Assembly: GCA_963806495.1 (NCBI GenBank) | Contig: CAWDYA010000009.1 | Coordinates: forward strand, 124,001 to 188,000 | Direction of reading: 5' to 3' | Length of the DNA: 64,000 bases | Origin: CAWDYA01 sp963806495 | GTDB taxonomy: Bacteria; Acidobacteriota; Polarisedimenticolia; JACPZX01; DASXTC01 | Part shown: positions 9,863 to 20,492 of the stretch, piece by piece | Position numbering within the stretch: position 1 is the stretch's first letter | Layout of the letters: each line of letters opens with the position of its first letter | The notes under the pieces: model-generated | The model's database searches: none | The model's input: only the letters and a program-made list of their open reading frames with translations | What the model was told of the DNA's origin: nothing | Made by a program: the position numbers and the translations under genes

Positions 9863-10381
9863 ATGCTGCTGACGATCGTACGGCATGGCATCGCAATCAG
9901 CCGCGAGGCGCCCGACTGCCCGGCCGACCCGGAGCGCTTTCTGACCGAGATCGGGCTGGAGCGCACACGGCTGGCCATGGAAGGCCTCAAGCGGCTCGGG
10001 GTCGAGCCCGACGCGATCCTCTCGAGCCCTTACCTGCGGGCCCGGCAGACGGCCGGGATCGCCGCCGCCGCCCTGGGCTTCGATCCCGCCCGTATCGGGG
10101 TCACCGAGGCCCTGCTGTCCGGCGCCGCACCGGCGCGGCTGCTCGAGGAGCTTGGCGCCGCCTCCATCCCGAGCGTGCTGTGCTGCGGGCACGCGCCCCA
10201 CGTCGACCACCTCATCTCGTTCGCGGTCGGCGCCCCGGAGCCGTTCACGGCGATGAAGAAGGCGGGCGCGGCCGTGCTCGAGATCGACCCGGGCTATCCC
10301 GGCCGCGGTCAGCTCGTGTGGCTCGCCCCGTCCAGGATGCTGCGCAAGCTCGCGGCCGGCGGCGCAACCTCGCAGGAGTAG
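9863..10381 (+). CDS. sixA: SixA-type phosphohistidine phosphatase
   Basis: 172 residues of the histidine phosphatase superfamily. The catalytic RHG is at residues 7-9 (LTIVRHG), and the second catalytic His is in CCGHAPHVDHL. Length and the LSSPYLRARQTA motif fit SixA, which dephosphorylates phosphohistidine on phosphotransfer proteins. A GGGGAGGAGA ribosome site precedes the ATG at 9863. The gene is convergent with a CHAD-domain gene. SixA and CHAD genes are often neighbours in polyphosphate-related clusters. Confidence 0.8.
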   Translation: MLLTIVRHGIAISREAPDCPADPERFLTEIGLERTRLAMEGLKRLGVEPDAILSSPYLRARQTAGIAAAALGFDPARIGVTEALLSGAAPARLLEELGAASIPSVLCCGHAPHVDHLISFAVGAPEPFTAMKKAGAAVLEIDPGYPGRGQLVWLAPSRMLRKLAAGGATSQE

Positions 10382-10388
10382 GTCGGCC

Positions 10389-11849
10389 CTACCCGCGGGG
10401 AAAACGTGACCGGACCAGGACGGGCCGGTCGATGGCGGCGCCCAGACAGTGCGCCGCGGCGCCGATGCGGCCCGCGGCACCGGAGCTGTCGATGCCTGCC
10501 GTCACCCTCAGCTGCACGACGTCGCCGAGCAGCTCGGCGTCCACCGTGGCCGGCGGCGGATCGCAGCTCTCGACGAGGACGGCGGCGACGCGCAGCATCC
10601 CCGCCAGACGAGCCACCAGCCCGGCCCGGGCGGGCTCCAGATCGGCCATGTCCGCACGATCCCTTTCTGGCAACGCGCCACGATGATAGCGGACCACCAT
10701 TCCGACCAGGTCCATCTCGGGCGCGCTCCATCCCGGCGGCACGGCGATGCGTCGGATCATCCTGCGCGAGGCCTTCTGGAACCCTGCCGCCGACCGCGCC
10801 CGCCCCGTGCCGTGCAGCAGCGCCGCGGTATCCAGCAATCGCCGCGCGTCCAGCCCGGCGGGTTCGCCCTCGATCCCGAGCGCGGCCAGCCCATCGTAAA
10901 GATCCAGCGCGAGACGGGCGACACGTTGCGTGGTGCGGAAGTCCGGGTCGCACGCGGAGGCCCATACCGCGAGCCGCTGTCTCGAGGTGGAGAGGATCGC
11001 TTCGCCTTCCGGCAGGCCCGAGCGCCACGCGGCCCACACCGAGTCAGGGCCCGAGGCCCGGCGCCGGTACTCGGCCAGCCGCTCCGCACGCTCGGCAACG
11101 ATCCGGCCCTTCCACTCCGCGAGCGCGCCGGCACCCGGCAGCGGTCGCAGCCTTCGCACCTCGACCGCGAGAACGTCGAGATCGTGCACCTCGCCGAGCA
11201 GATCCTGCACCCGCTTGAGATCCCTTCCCCACCATGCATGCCTGCGAGGAAGGAAGTTCTCCACCACGTAGCGGAACCGCTTCACCCCGATGCGCAGCTC
11301 GTGCCACCCGATGCCGCTGCGGCGCCGGAGCGCCGCCCGGTGCTTTGCGAACGCCTGCTGCCATCGCTCCAGCGCGAGCGACTCGAACACCGCACCGTCG
11401 GCCGGCACCGCCCGGATCCGCTCGGGCAGGCGCTCGGCCAGCCTCTCCCAGCGGCGGCGCGCGAACTCCTCCACCGCGCCCGCCGCCGTGATCTTCAGCG
11501 CCGCCTCCCGCTCGCCCAGGGCCCCGATCAGCCGCAGCCGGATCGGGTCGCCCGGCGTGCCGATCCTCCCGGCCCATTCCAGCATCACCTGGACATCGCG
11601 CAGATCGCCAAGCGCCCGGAACAGGCGGCCCCCGATCCGCTTCATCCGCCGCCAGTCGGGGTCCGGATCGATCCGTCTCAGCGAGTCCGCCATGGTGCGG
11701 CACCGGCGCAGCGCCACGCGAAGCTCGTGCACCGGCTCGGGCTCGAACCCCGCCGCCGCGCGGTCGCACTGCTCCTGCACCCGCTGCATCCAGTCCGCGA
11801 GCCCTTTTGGCGAACAGTTCACCGCTGAGCCTGACATCCTTCGGGGCAT
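10389..11849 (-). CDS. CHAD domain protein with C-terminal Ppx-like degenerate HD domain
   Basis: 486 residues. Residues about 10-280 form a CHAD domain: two helical repeats with basic/His motifs HELRVALRRCRTMADSLRR and HELRIGVKRFRYVVENF, which in this family bind polyphosphate. Residues about 305-486 align by eye with the C-terminal HD part of the neighbouring Ppx (VARLALDLYDGL... and VVRYHRGALPE... compared with VARLTLDLFDAT... and IARYHTGADPS...). The HD dyad of Ppx (LLHDVGHH) is LLHGTGRA here, so the metal-dependent phosphatase chemistry is probably lost. It likely acts as a polyphosphate-binding or regulatory partner. Transcribed divergently from ppx. Confidence 0.8.
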   Translation of the reverse strand: MPRRMSGSAVNCSPKGLADWMQRVQEQCDRAAAGFEPEPVHELRVALRRCRTMADSLRRIDPDPDWRRMKRIGGRLFRALGDLRDVQVMLEWAGRIGTPGDPIRLRLIGALGEREAALKITAAGAVEEFARRRWERLAERLPERIRAVPADGAVFESLALERWQQAFAKHRAALRRRSGIGWHELRIGVKRFRYVVENFLPRRHAWWGRDLKRVQDLLGEVHDLDVLAVEVRRLRPLPGAGALAEWKGRIVAERAERLAEYRRRASGPDSVWAAWRSGLPEGEAILSTSRQRLAVWASACDPDFRTTQRVARLALDLYDGLAALGIEGEPAGLDARRLLDTAALLHGTGRARSAAGFQKASRRMIRRIAVPPGWSAPEMDLVGMVVRYHRGALPERDRADMADLEPARAGLVARLAGMLRVAAVLVESCDPPPATVDAELLGDVVQLRVTAGIDSSGAAGRIGAAAHCLGAAIDRPVLVRSRFPRG

Positions 11850-12022
11850 CGTCCGGCTACCCGCACTCCGTCACTCATGGAGGATCGGCGTATTATGCAC
11901 CGGCCGGGTCCGGGAGCGACACTCCGCCTGGGTCGTCACACGGAATTCACAGATTCTTCTCGCTGCTTTCGCCCCTCTGCGCCGCGGAGCCGGGAGTGTA
12001 CACTTGGGGCAGAGGTGACACC

Positions 12023-13642
12023 GTGAAGATCGCCGCCATCGATCTCGGGACAAACTCGATCCACATGGTGATCGCGGAGCTGACCGCTTCGGGCGGGTTC
12101 CGGCTCGTCGACCGCGAGACCGAGGCGGTGCGGCTCGGCTCGCGCGCGATGTCGACCGGCGTCCTGACCGCGTCGGCGATGGATCGCGCGATGACGACGC
12201 TGCGCGCCTACAGGCGTCTGGCGAAGATCCACCGTGTCGAGGACATCGTGGCGCTGGCGACCTCCGCGGTCCGCGAGGCGCGCAATGGCGAGGATTTCCT
12301 CAGGGCCGTCGGCCGCCAGACCGGGATCTGGCCGCGCGCCATCTCCGGCGAGGAGGAGGCCGGCATCATCTTCTCCGCCGTCCTGCACAGCGTGCATCTC
12401 GACGGCCGCCGGGCCGCGGTGGTGGACATCGGCGGCGGCAGCGTCGAGCTGATCCTGGGTGGCGCGGCGGGCGTGGAGATCTCCGCCTCGCTCAAGCTCG
12501 GAGTGCTGCGGCTCACCGAAGCCTTCGTGCGCGCCGATCCGATCACCACACGCCAGGAGCGCAAGCTGCTGGCGCACATCGGGCGCGCGCTGGACCCGGT
12601 GGCCGACAGGATCCGCAGGAAGGGGTTCGACCGTGTCGTCGGGACCTCGGGCACCATCCTCGCCCTCGGCCGTCTGGCGCTCGCGGCACGGACGGGGCAG
12701 CGTCCCGAGTCGCTGCATCACGTGACGCTCACCGTGGATGCCGTCCGCGAGGTGAAGGACCGTCTCACGTCGCTCTCCGCGCGGGATCGCTTGAAGCTGC
12801 CCGGGATGGATCGCCGCCGCGTCGACATCCTGCCGGCCGGCGCAATCGTGCTCGACGCCGTCCTCTCCAGGATCGGCGCGAGAGAGATCGTGCTGTGCGA
12901 CTGGGCCCTGCGCGAGGGGATCCTGCTGGAGTACGCGGCGCGGCACCGCAAGGAGCTGGCCCGCGCCGAGGTGCTGCCGGATGTGCGACGCCGCAGCGTC
13001 GTGGATCTGTCCGAGCGGTGGACGGGGCAGGACGCCCACGTGCTGCACGTCGCACGGCTCACGCTCGATCTGTTCGACGCGACACGCAGGCTGCACGGGT
13101 TCGGCACCGCCGAGCGCGAGCTTCTCGAGTACGCGGCGCTGCTGCACGATGTCGGTCATCACATCTCCCATCGCCAGCACCACAAGCATTCGTACTACCT
13201 GATCAAGAACGGCGACTTGCGCGGCTTCGACCCCGCCGAGATCGAGATCATGGCCAGCATCGCCCGCTACCACACGGGCGCCGACCCGAGCCGGAAGCAC
13301 GCCGAGTTCGCGGCGCTGAAGCGCCCCGACCGGCTCCGGGTGACGGTGCTGTCCGGCCTGCTGCGTCTCGGCGAGTCGCTCGACAGGACCCACCGCCAGC
13401 ATGTCCGCTCGGTCAGCGGCGTGCGGGCCGGCAAGGGGATGAAGCTGAGATGCCGGATCCTGGGCGACGCCGAGCTGGAGATCTGGGGCGCGAACCGGCA
13501 CCTGAGCGTGCTCGAGGACGCCCTCGGCGTCCCGCTCCGGCTCGAGGCCGTGGCCGCCGCGCCCCGCCGGGCGCCCCGGACGCGGGCCACGCGTGAACGC
13601 CGGCCGAAGCGCTCCGCCGGCCGGGCACGCACCCGCCGCTGA
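12023..13642 (+). CDS. ppx: Exopolyphosphatase / guanosine pentaphosphatase (Ppx/GppA)
   Basis: 539 residues. The N-terminal ASKHA fold has AIDLGTNSIHMVI (residues 5-17), SGEEEAGIIFSAV and DIGGGSVELI. The C-terminal HD-type domain has LLHDVGHHISHRQHHKHSYYL near residue 372. This is the full two-domain Ppx architecture, which hydrolyses terminal phosphates of polyphosphate or pppGpp. A basic tail (about residues 515-539) is added. The start is the GTG at 12023. The gene sits between the divergent CHAD gene and a convergent ppk1, a complete synthesis and degradation set. Confidence 0.92.
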   Translation: MKIAAIDLGTNSIHMVIAELTASGGFRLVDRETEAVRLGSRAMSTGVLTASAMDRAMTTLRAYRRLAKIHRVEDIVALATSAVREARNGEDFLRAVGRQTGIWPRAISGEEEAGIIFSAVLHSVHLDGRRAAVVDIGGGSVELILGGAAGVEISASLKLGVLRLTEAFVRADPITTRQERKLLAHIGRALDPVADRIRRKGFDRVVGTSGTILALGRLALAARTGQRPESLHHVTLTVDAVREVKDRLTSLSARDRLKLPGMDRRRVDILPAGAIVLDAVLSRIGAREIVLCDWALREGILLEYAARHRKELARAEVLPDVRRRSVVDLSERWTGQDAHVLHVARLTLDLFDATRRLHGFGTAERELLEYAALLHDVGHHISHRQHHKHSYYLIKNGDLRGFDPAEIEIMASIARYHTGADPSRKHAEFAALKRPDRLRVTVLSGLLRLGESLDRTHRQHVRSVSGVRAGKGMKLRCRILGDAELEIWGANRHLSVLEDALGVPLRLEAVAAAPRRAPRTRATRERRPKRSAGRARTRR

Positions 13643-13654
13643 GCCGGCCGCCGC

Positions 13655-15902
<2,248 letters not shown>

Positions 15903-16227
15903 CGATCTCCTCCTGCCGGCCGCGCGGGCGGTGTGAAAGGACGCTGATCTTCCCGTGGTGTTCGCGTGAGCCGGGAGTATCGCAGAGATTTGTTACATGG
16001 ATGTTACAACACGGTGACGCCAGCCGGTGGCGACGGCATCCGCGGGCTGGAGATTCATCCTGCCGGACACAGTCCGCGGGCCGCGGGTTTTCAACCCGGG
16101 GCGACGCGATGGACCTCGACCCGCAGGCGATGATGCTACCCTTGCCCGCGTCCGGGTCGGCCCGGCGGGGAGCGGAAGGCCGCTAGCCGCGGGGAGGCTG
16201 CCGGCCCGGGATTCGGGGGATCCAACG
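15903..16227 (+). other. Divergent intergenic region between ppk1 and carbonic anhydrase
   Basis: A 325-nt stretch without a convincing gene, although the carbonic anhydrase frame stays open back to 16027. It holds the Pho-box-like direct repeat at 15991-16008 and a small inverted repeat (CGGGTT-TTC-AACCCG) near 16085. Promoters for both genes probably lie here. Confidence 0.5.
15991..16008 (+). promoter_or_regulatory. Pho-box-like direct repeat TGTTACA-N4-TGTTACA
   Basis: Two identical 7-bp units at 15991-15997 and 16002-16008 give the 11-bp period of PhoB-type binding sites (known consensus: two CTGTCAT-like units, 4-bp spacer). The site is 89 bp upstream of ppk1, a common Pho regulon member. 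The unit sequence differs from the enterobacterial consensus, so the assignment is inference from spacing and context. Confidence 0.4.
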
Positions 16228-16863
16228 TTGGCCCTGTCCGCATCCGAGGCGCTCGACCGCCTTCGTGAAGGAAACGCCCGCTTCGTCTCGGACGTCGCGA
16301 CGAGCGGCACCCCTCGCTCGGCCTCGCGCCGAGAGGCGCTCACGGAGGGCCAGCAGCCGCACACCATCGTCCTCGGATGCTCGGACTCGCGCGTGCCTGC
16401 CGAGATCGTGTTCGACCAGGGGCTCGGCGATCTGTTCGTCATCCGGGTGGCCGGCAACATCGTCGCCCCGTCGCTGGTCGGCAGCGTCGAGTTCGCCGCG
16501 GAGCGATTCGGCACGCGGCTCGTGGTGGTCATGGGACATTCCCGCTGCGGCGCGATCCTCGCCACGATCGAGGCTCTCTCCGAGCCGTCCCTGAGCCACT
16601 CCTCCAACCTGCGCGCCATCGTCGACCGTGTCCGTCCCGCGGTGGAGGGATTGATGGCCACCGATCTGCGGCTTCGACCCGACGAGCTGGTACGGCAGGC
16701 CGTGCGCGCCAACATCCGCGCCTCGGCAGACCACCTGCGTCACGGCTCCGATGTGCTCGAGCAGCTCATCCGGCAGCAGGGTCTCATGGTCGTGGAGGCG
16801 GAGTACTCGCTCGAGACGGGGGTGGTGGATTTCTTCGGCGGTCTGCCGGCCGGAAGAAGGTGA
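16228..16863 (+). CDS. Beta-class carbonic anhydrase
   Basis: 211 residues from a TTG start at 16228, preceded by GGGGGA. Zinc ligands are visible: C51 and D53 in GCSDSRVPAE, then H104 and C107 in GHSRCGAI. These are the hallmarks of beta-carbonic anhydrase, which interconverts CO2 and bicarbonate. No signal peptide with this start, so it is probably cytosolic. Seven nucleotides separate it from a cation/proton antiporter gene, suggesting a shared role in pH or inorganic carbon homeostasis. Confidence 0.9.
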   Translation: MALSASEALDRLREGNARFVSDVATSGTPRSASRREALTEGQQPHTIVLGCSDSRVPAEIVFDQGLGDLFVIRVAGNIVAPSLVGSVEFAAERFGTRLVVVMGHSRCGAILATIEALSEPSLSHSSNLRAIVDRVRPAVEGLMATDLRLRPDELVRQAVRANIRASADHLRHGSDVLEQLIRQQGLMVVEAEYSLETGVVDFFGGLPAGRR

Positions 16864-16869
16864 GGATCG

Positions 16870-18198
16870 ATGCGTAAGGTCCTCGGCTTCTCTTTGCTCC
16901 TCCTGATCGGGCTGGCGGGCTCGCAATGGCTCCCCGCAGTGCTGGGCCCGGCCTACGGCGGGGTGGGCGACGTGGTCCGCGTGTTGACCATGACCGGACT
17001 GGCATTCATCATGATCCGGGTCGGCTACGAGTTCGATCTCGACAAGTCCCGTCTCGGCCGGTACGGCTGGGACTATGTCGTCGCCTTCACGGCCGCGAGC
17101 TTCCCCTGGGTTTTCGTCACGCTCTATTTCGTCTTCGTGCTGCTGCCCCCGGAGGTCCGCGGTGGCGCCGCCGCCTGGCAGGAATCGATGCTCGCCGGCC
17201 GGTTCGCCGCGCCGACATCGGCGGGTGTGCTGTTCTCCATGCTCGCCGCAGCGGGGCTGGGTGCGACCTGGCTGTTCCGCAAGGCGCGCGTGCTCGCCAT
17301 CTTCGACGACCTGGATACCGTGCTGCTGATGATCCCCCTCAAGATGCTGATGGTGGGGCTGGCCTGGCAGCTCGGTGCGATCGTGGTGGCGATGGCCGTC
17401 ATGCTCGCGGCTGCCTGGGTCCTGCTTCACCGCGTGCGGATACCGGTGAGCTGGCCCTGGGTGCTCGGGTACGCCGCCGTGATCAGCGCGCTCAGCGAGA
17501 TCGTCTACGCCGGCTCGAAGCTCATCGACGAATCGGTGCCGATCCACATCGAGGTTCTGCTGCCCGCCTTCGTGCTCGGGTGCATCATGGCCTACCCCGG
17601 GGGGCCTGACGGCGAGGAGCCGTCGGCCCATCACGCACACGAGGCCCTGGAGACCCCCGTGGAGCATCGTGTGACCACGATAATCGCCGCCGTCTTCATG
17701 GTGCTCGTGGGCCTCTCCATGCCCCTGATCACGGGTGGCGATCCGGCGCGAAAGCCCGCCGCGGCCGAGGAGGTCGAACTCTCGCTGCACGCGGGCGGCG
17801 CTCCCGCGGCCGAGGCGGCTGCGGCCGGTGTGGGCGCGGCGCAGGGTACGGGACGGATCACGGCCGCACAGCCGGGGCTCGGCTGGCTCGCGATCGCCTG
17901 GCACGTGCTGATGGTCACCGTGGTCTCCAACATCGGCAAGATGTTCCCGGCGCTGTGCTACCGGCGGGAGGCCCACTGGCGCGAGCGGCTGGCCGTGGCG
18001 ATCGGCATGTGGCCCCGCGGCGAGGTGGGAGCGGGGGTCCTGGTGATCTCCCTGAGCTACGGCATCGGCGGCCCGATCCTGACCGTGGCCATGCTCAGCC
18101 TCGCGCTCAACCTCATGCTGACCGGGCTGTTCATCTACGTCGTGAAGCGGCTCACCGCACCGCTGCCGGCCTACCGCGCCGCGCCGCTGCCGGTCTGA
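16870..18198 (+). CDS. Cation:proton antiporter-like membrane protein
   Basis: 442 residues with about ten hydrophobic helices, matching the Na+/H+ exchanger (CPA) fold in outline: an N-terminal helix MRKVLGFSLLLLIGLAGSQWLP, then FIMIRVGYEFDLDKSRLGRYGW (an analogue of the conserved helix after G(L/V)E(F/L)), APTSAGVLFSMLAAAG and a C-terminal WPRGEVGAGVLVISLSYGI. A charged loop of about 100 residues (about 235-340) carries HHAHEAL and Ala-rich sequence. Ion specificity cannot be read. Coupled with the upstream carbonic anhydrase gene. Confidence 0.75.
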   Translation: MRKVLGFSLLLLIGLAGSQWLPAVLGPAYGGVGDVVRVLTMTGLAFIMIRVGYEFDLDKSRLGRYGWDYVVAFTAASFPWVFVTLYFVFVLLPPEVRGGAAAWQESMLAGRFAAPTSAGVLFSMLAAAGLGATWLFRKARVLAIFDDLDTVLLMIPLKMLMVGLAWQLGAIVVAMAVMLAAAWVLLHRVRIPVSWPWVLGYAAVISALSEIVYAGSKLIDESVPIHIEVLLPAFVLGCIMAYPGGPDGEEPSAHHAHEALETPVEHRVTTIIAAVFMVLVGLSMPLITGGDPARKPAAAEEVELSLHAGGAPAAEAAAAGVGAAQGTGRITAAQPGLGWLAIAWHVLMVTVVSNIGKMFPALCYRREAHWRERLAVAIGMWPRGEVGAGVLVISLSYGIGGPILTVAMLSLALNLMLTGLFIYVVKRLTAPLPAYRAAPLPV

Positions 18199-18209
18199 AG
18201 GGCCCGGGG

Positions 18210-19844
18210 ATGAGCAGGCCGCGAGCCCGGCTGCTGCTCGTCGCCCTGTTCGCCGTCTTCACGCTCGTGCTCGCAATCAACGCCTGGGTGGTGGACGACG
18301 CCTACATCACCTTCCGCACGGTGGACAACCTGACACACGGCTACGGGCTCACCTGGAACGTCGAGGAGCGCGTTCAGGTGTACACGCATCCGCTCTGGAT
18401 GCTCCTCGTGTCTTCGATCTATCTGTTCACCTCGGAGGCGTTCTACACCGCCATCGTGCTCTCGATGGCGCTCACGCTGGCCGCGGCGCTGGCCTGGTCC
18501 GCCCGCATCACGGACCGGTTCCGCCGCGACCTCTGGCGTCCGGCGCTGCTGGTGCTGGGGATGGTCTCGTCGAAGGCGGTGCTGGACTACGCCTCCTCGG
18601 GCCTCGAGAGCCCTTTGTCGTACCTCGTCCTCGCGCTGTTCTTTGCCGTGTTCGTCACGGCTCCCCCGAGCGGCGCGGGCGCCGGCGGCCGCCGTCTGCT
18701 CCGGCTGACCCTGCTCGCCTCGGCGGCGTTCCTCAACCGGCCCGACACGATCCTCATCGTGCTGCCCGCTCTGGCGTGGGACTATCTGGCCCTGCGTGAG
18801 GTGCCGCCGGCGCGTCGAATCCGTATCGCCGTGGTGGCCTCGCTGCCGGCGAGCGGATGGTGTCTCTTCTCGCTCGTCTATTACGGCTACCTGTTTCCGA
18901 ACACCGCCTACGCAAAGATGCTCGCGACCGGCTATCCGCTGTCGTGGAGACTGACGCGCGGCCTCGAGTACCTGGCCAACAGCGTCCGCTGGGACACGCT
19001 CAGCTACGGCATCCTCGCGGCATACGTGTGGCTCGCGCTCCGACGCAGATCGGCCGCCGCCCTGGCTCCCCTCGCGGGGGTGCTGCTGTACATCGTGTAC
19101 GTCGTCGTTGCGGGCGCGTCCGCCACCCACATGAGCGGCCGGTTTCTCGCGGTGCCCCTGTTCGTGGCAGTCGCCATGGTCGCTCTGCTCCTGGAGGACC
19201 GGCGCGCGGTCGGGGCCGCCTTCGGGCTGATGCTGATCTGGTGCGTGGCGAGCCCGGTCTCGGCGCTGCGGTTCGGAACGCCCGCCTATCATCCCTACGC
19301 GCAGAACCCGAGCTGCATCGACACCAAGTACTTCGTGCTCGAGGAGGGCGCGGCGCTGCTGGACTGGCGCCCCGGCCGGAGCCTGCCCGATCACGCGTGG
19401 TACCACTACGGCGAGCAACTGCGCCGGATGCCGCAGAAGGTCCACGTCGGCGGCGCCTTCGGGGGCGAGGCGATCGGGTATGTCGGATACGCGGCCGGGC
19501 CCGGCAAGTACATCGTGGATCTCGTCGCGCTGGGCGATCCGCTGCTGTCCCACCTGCCCGCCCTGCGGCCCCCGCGGGCGGAGGACTGGAAGTCGGGCCA
19601 CTTCCACCGGGCGATCCCGGCCGGCTATCTCGACTCCCTCGCCGCCGGGACCAATCTGCTGCAGGACCCCGATCTGAAACGGTATTATGACGCGGTGCGG
19701 ATCATCACCCGCGGGCGGATCCTCGACATGGCGAGGCTCGAGACAATCGCGAGGATGAATCTGGGCCTGTACGATCCGCTGATCAACGCCTGGGCCGCGC
19801 GCCACCCGGTCGCTCAGGCCGACAGCGCAGGAGGTGAACCATGA
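18210..19844 (+). CDS. Polytopic membrane glycosyltransferase-like protein (arabinofuranosyltransferase-like)
   Basis: 544 residues. The first helix is followed by VVDDAYITFRTVDNLTHGYGLTWN, the D-D-x-Y-I-T-x-R motif of GT-C type lipid-linked sugar transferases related to actinobacterial arabinofuranosyltransferases. About ten membrane helices follow, then a soluble C-terminal domain (about residues 365-544). These enzymes move sugars from polyprenyl-phosphate donors onto envelope glycans on the outer face of the membrane. Donor and acceptor are not known here. The stop overlaps the next short ORF (ATGA). Confidence 0.65.
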   Translation: MSRPRARLLLVALFAVFTLVLAINAWVVDDAYITFRTVDNLTHGYGLTWNVEERVQVYTHPLWMLLVSSIYLFTSEAFYTAIVLSMALTLAAALAWSARITDRFRRDLWRPALLVLGMVSSKAVLDYASSGLESPLSYLVLALFFAVFVTAPPSGAGAGGRRLLRLTLLASAAFLNRPDTILIVLPALAWDYLALREVPPARRIRIAVVASLPASGWCLFSLVYYGYLFPNTAYAKMLATGYPLSWRLTRGLEYLANSVRWDTLSYGILAAYVWLALRRRSAAALAPLAGVLLYIVYVVVAGASATHMSGRFLAVPLFVAVAMVALLLEDRRAVGAAFGLMLIWCVASPVSALRFGTPAYHPYAQNPSCIDTKYFVLEEGAALLDWRPGRSLPDHAWYHYGEQLRRMPQKVHVGGAFGGEAIGYVGYAAGPGKYIVDLVALGDPLLSHLPALRPPRAEDWKSGHFHRAIPAGYLDSLAAGTNLLQDPDLKRYYDAVRIITRGRILDMARLETIARMNLGLYDPLINAWAARHPVAQADSAGGEP

Positions 19845-20023
19845 CGGTGAAGATCCCGGGGCCGGGCGCCGGCTGCGGGGAGGCCCGGGTGCTGACGGGC
19901 GGGTCCAACACCGCCGCGATCGGACTGTATGCCGCGGTGGGCGGCGTCGAGACGGTTCCCGACCCGGTGATGTTCAGCTTCCCGCTCGGGCGCGGCCCGG
20001 CGGCGCCTCCGGAGGCACCATGA
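19841..20023 (+). pseudogene. Remnant of a GNAT acetyltransferase (C-terminal part only)
   Basis: 60 codons. LTGGSNTAAIGLYAAVGG followed by DPVMFSFPLG matches the C-terminal acetyl-CoA-binding and last-strand region of GNAT N-acetyltransferases (the N-x-x-A-x-x-L-Y-x-x-x-G motif). The N-terminal three quarters, including the main CoA P-loop, is absent, and the space upstream belongs to an intact gene. A good GGAGG site and ATG overlapping the previous stop keep it translatable. It is either a deletion remnant or a minimal ORF preserved for coupling to the FKBP gene. Confidence 0.55.
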
Positions 20024-20478
20024 TGCGGCGCCTCGTCCCGGCCCTGGCGCTCCTCGCGGCGGCCGTCGCCTGTACCCAGCCCGGCGGCGGCGCCGTCGGC
20101 GCGCGCGCCCCCTCGCCACCCGTCACCACGGATTCCGGGCTCGTCTACCGGATCCTCCGGCCGGGCACCGGCCCGATCGCCAGCGTCGGGAAGATCGTCT
20201 CGATCCACGAGATCACGAGTCTCGAGGACGGCACCGTCATCATGGACACCTGGGCGCTCAATCACCCGCTCCAGTTCCAGCTCGGCGACAACCAGGTGAT
20301 CGACGGCCTCGACGAGGGGATCCGCGGGATGCGCGTCGGCGAGCACAGACGCCTCAGCGTGCCGCCGTCCCTCAACAAGCGCGACGCCCTGCCGCCCGGC
20401 ACCCCGTTCGGGCCGGACGACACGCTGTACTTCGACGTCGTGCTTCTGCAGGTGATCGAGCCGCAGACCAAGCGATAG
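20020..20478 (+). CDS. FKBP-type peptidyl-prolyl isomerase lipoprotein
   Basis: 152 residues. The signal peptide ends in a lipobox (LAAAVACTQ; the Cys would be lipidated). The FKBP core runs from GLVYRILRPGTGP to FDVVLLQVIEP, with FQLGDNQVIDGLDEGIRGMRVGEHRRLSVPP as the conserved active-site strand. Expected function: folding of envelope proteins in the periplasm, probably anchored to a membrane. The start overlaps the preceding remnant's stop (ATGATG). Confidence 0.85.
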   Translation: MMRRLVPALALLAAAVACTQPGGGAVGARAPSPPVTTDSGLVYRILRPGTGPIASVGKIVSIHEITSLEDGTVIMDTWALNHPLQFQLGDNQVIDGLDEGIRGMRVGEHRRLSVPPSLNKRDALPPGTPFGPDDTLYFDVVLLQVIEPQTKR

Positions 20479-20492
20479 GCGTCCGGTCGCCG

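Noticed and set aside
13267..13654. Extension of ppk1 over the 3' end of ppx
   Set aside because: The frame is open, but the sequence is Arg-rich shadow coding of ppx and does not resemble Ppk1; a break in the C run at 13747-13753 gives a natural stop at 13655.
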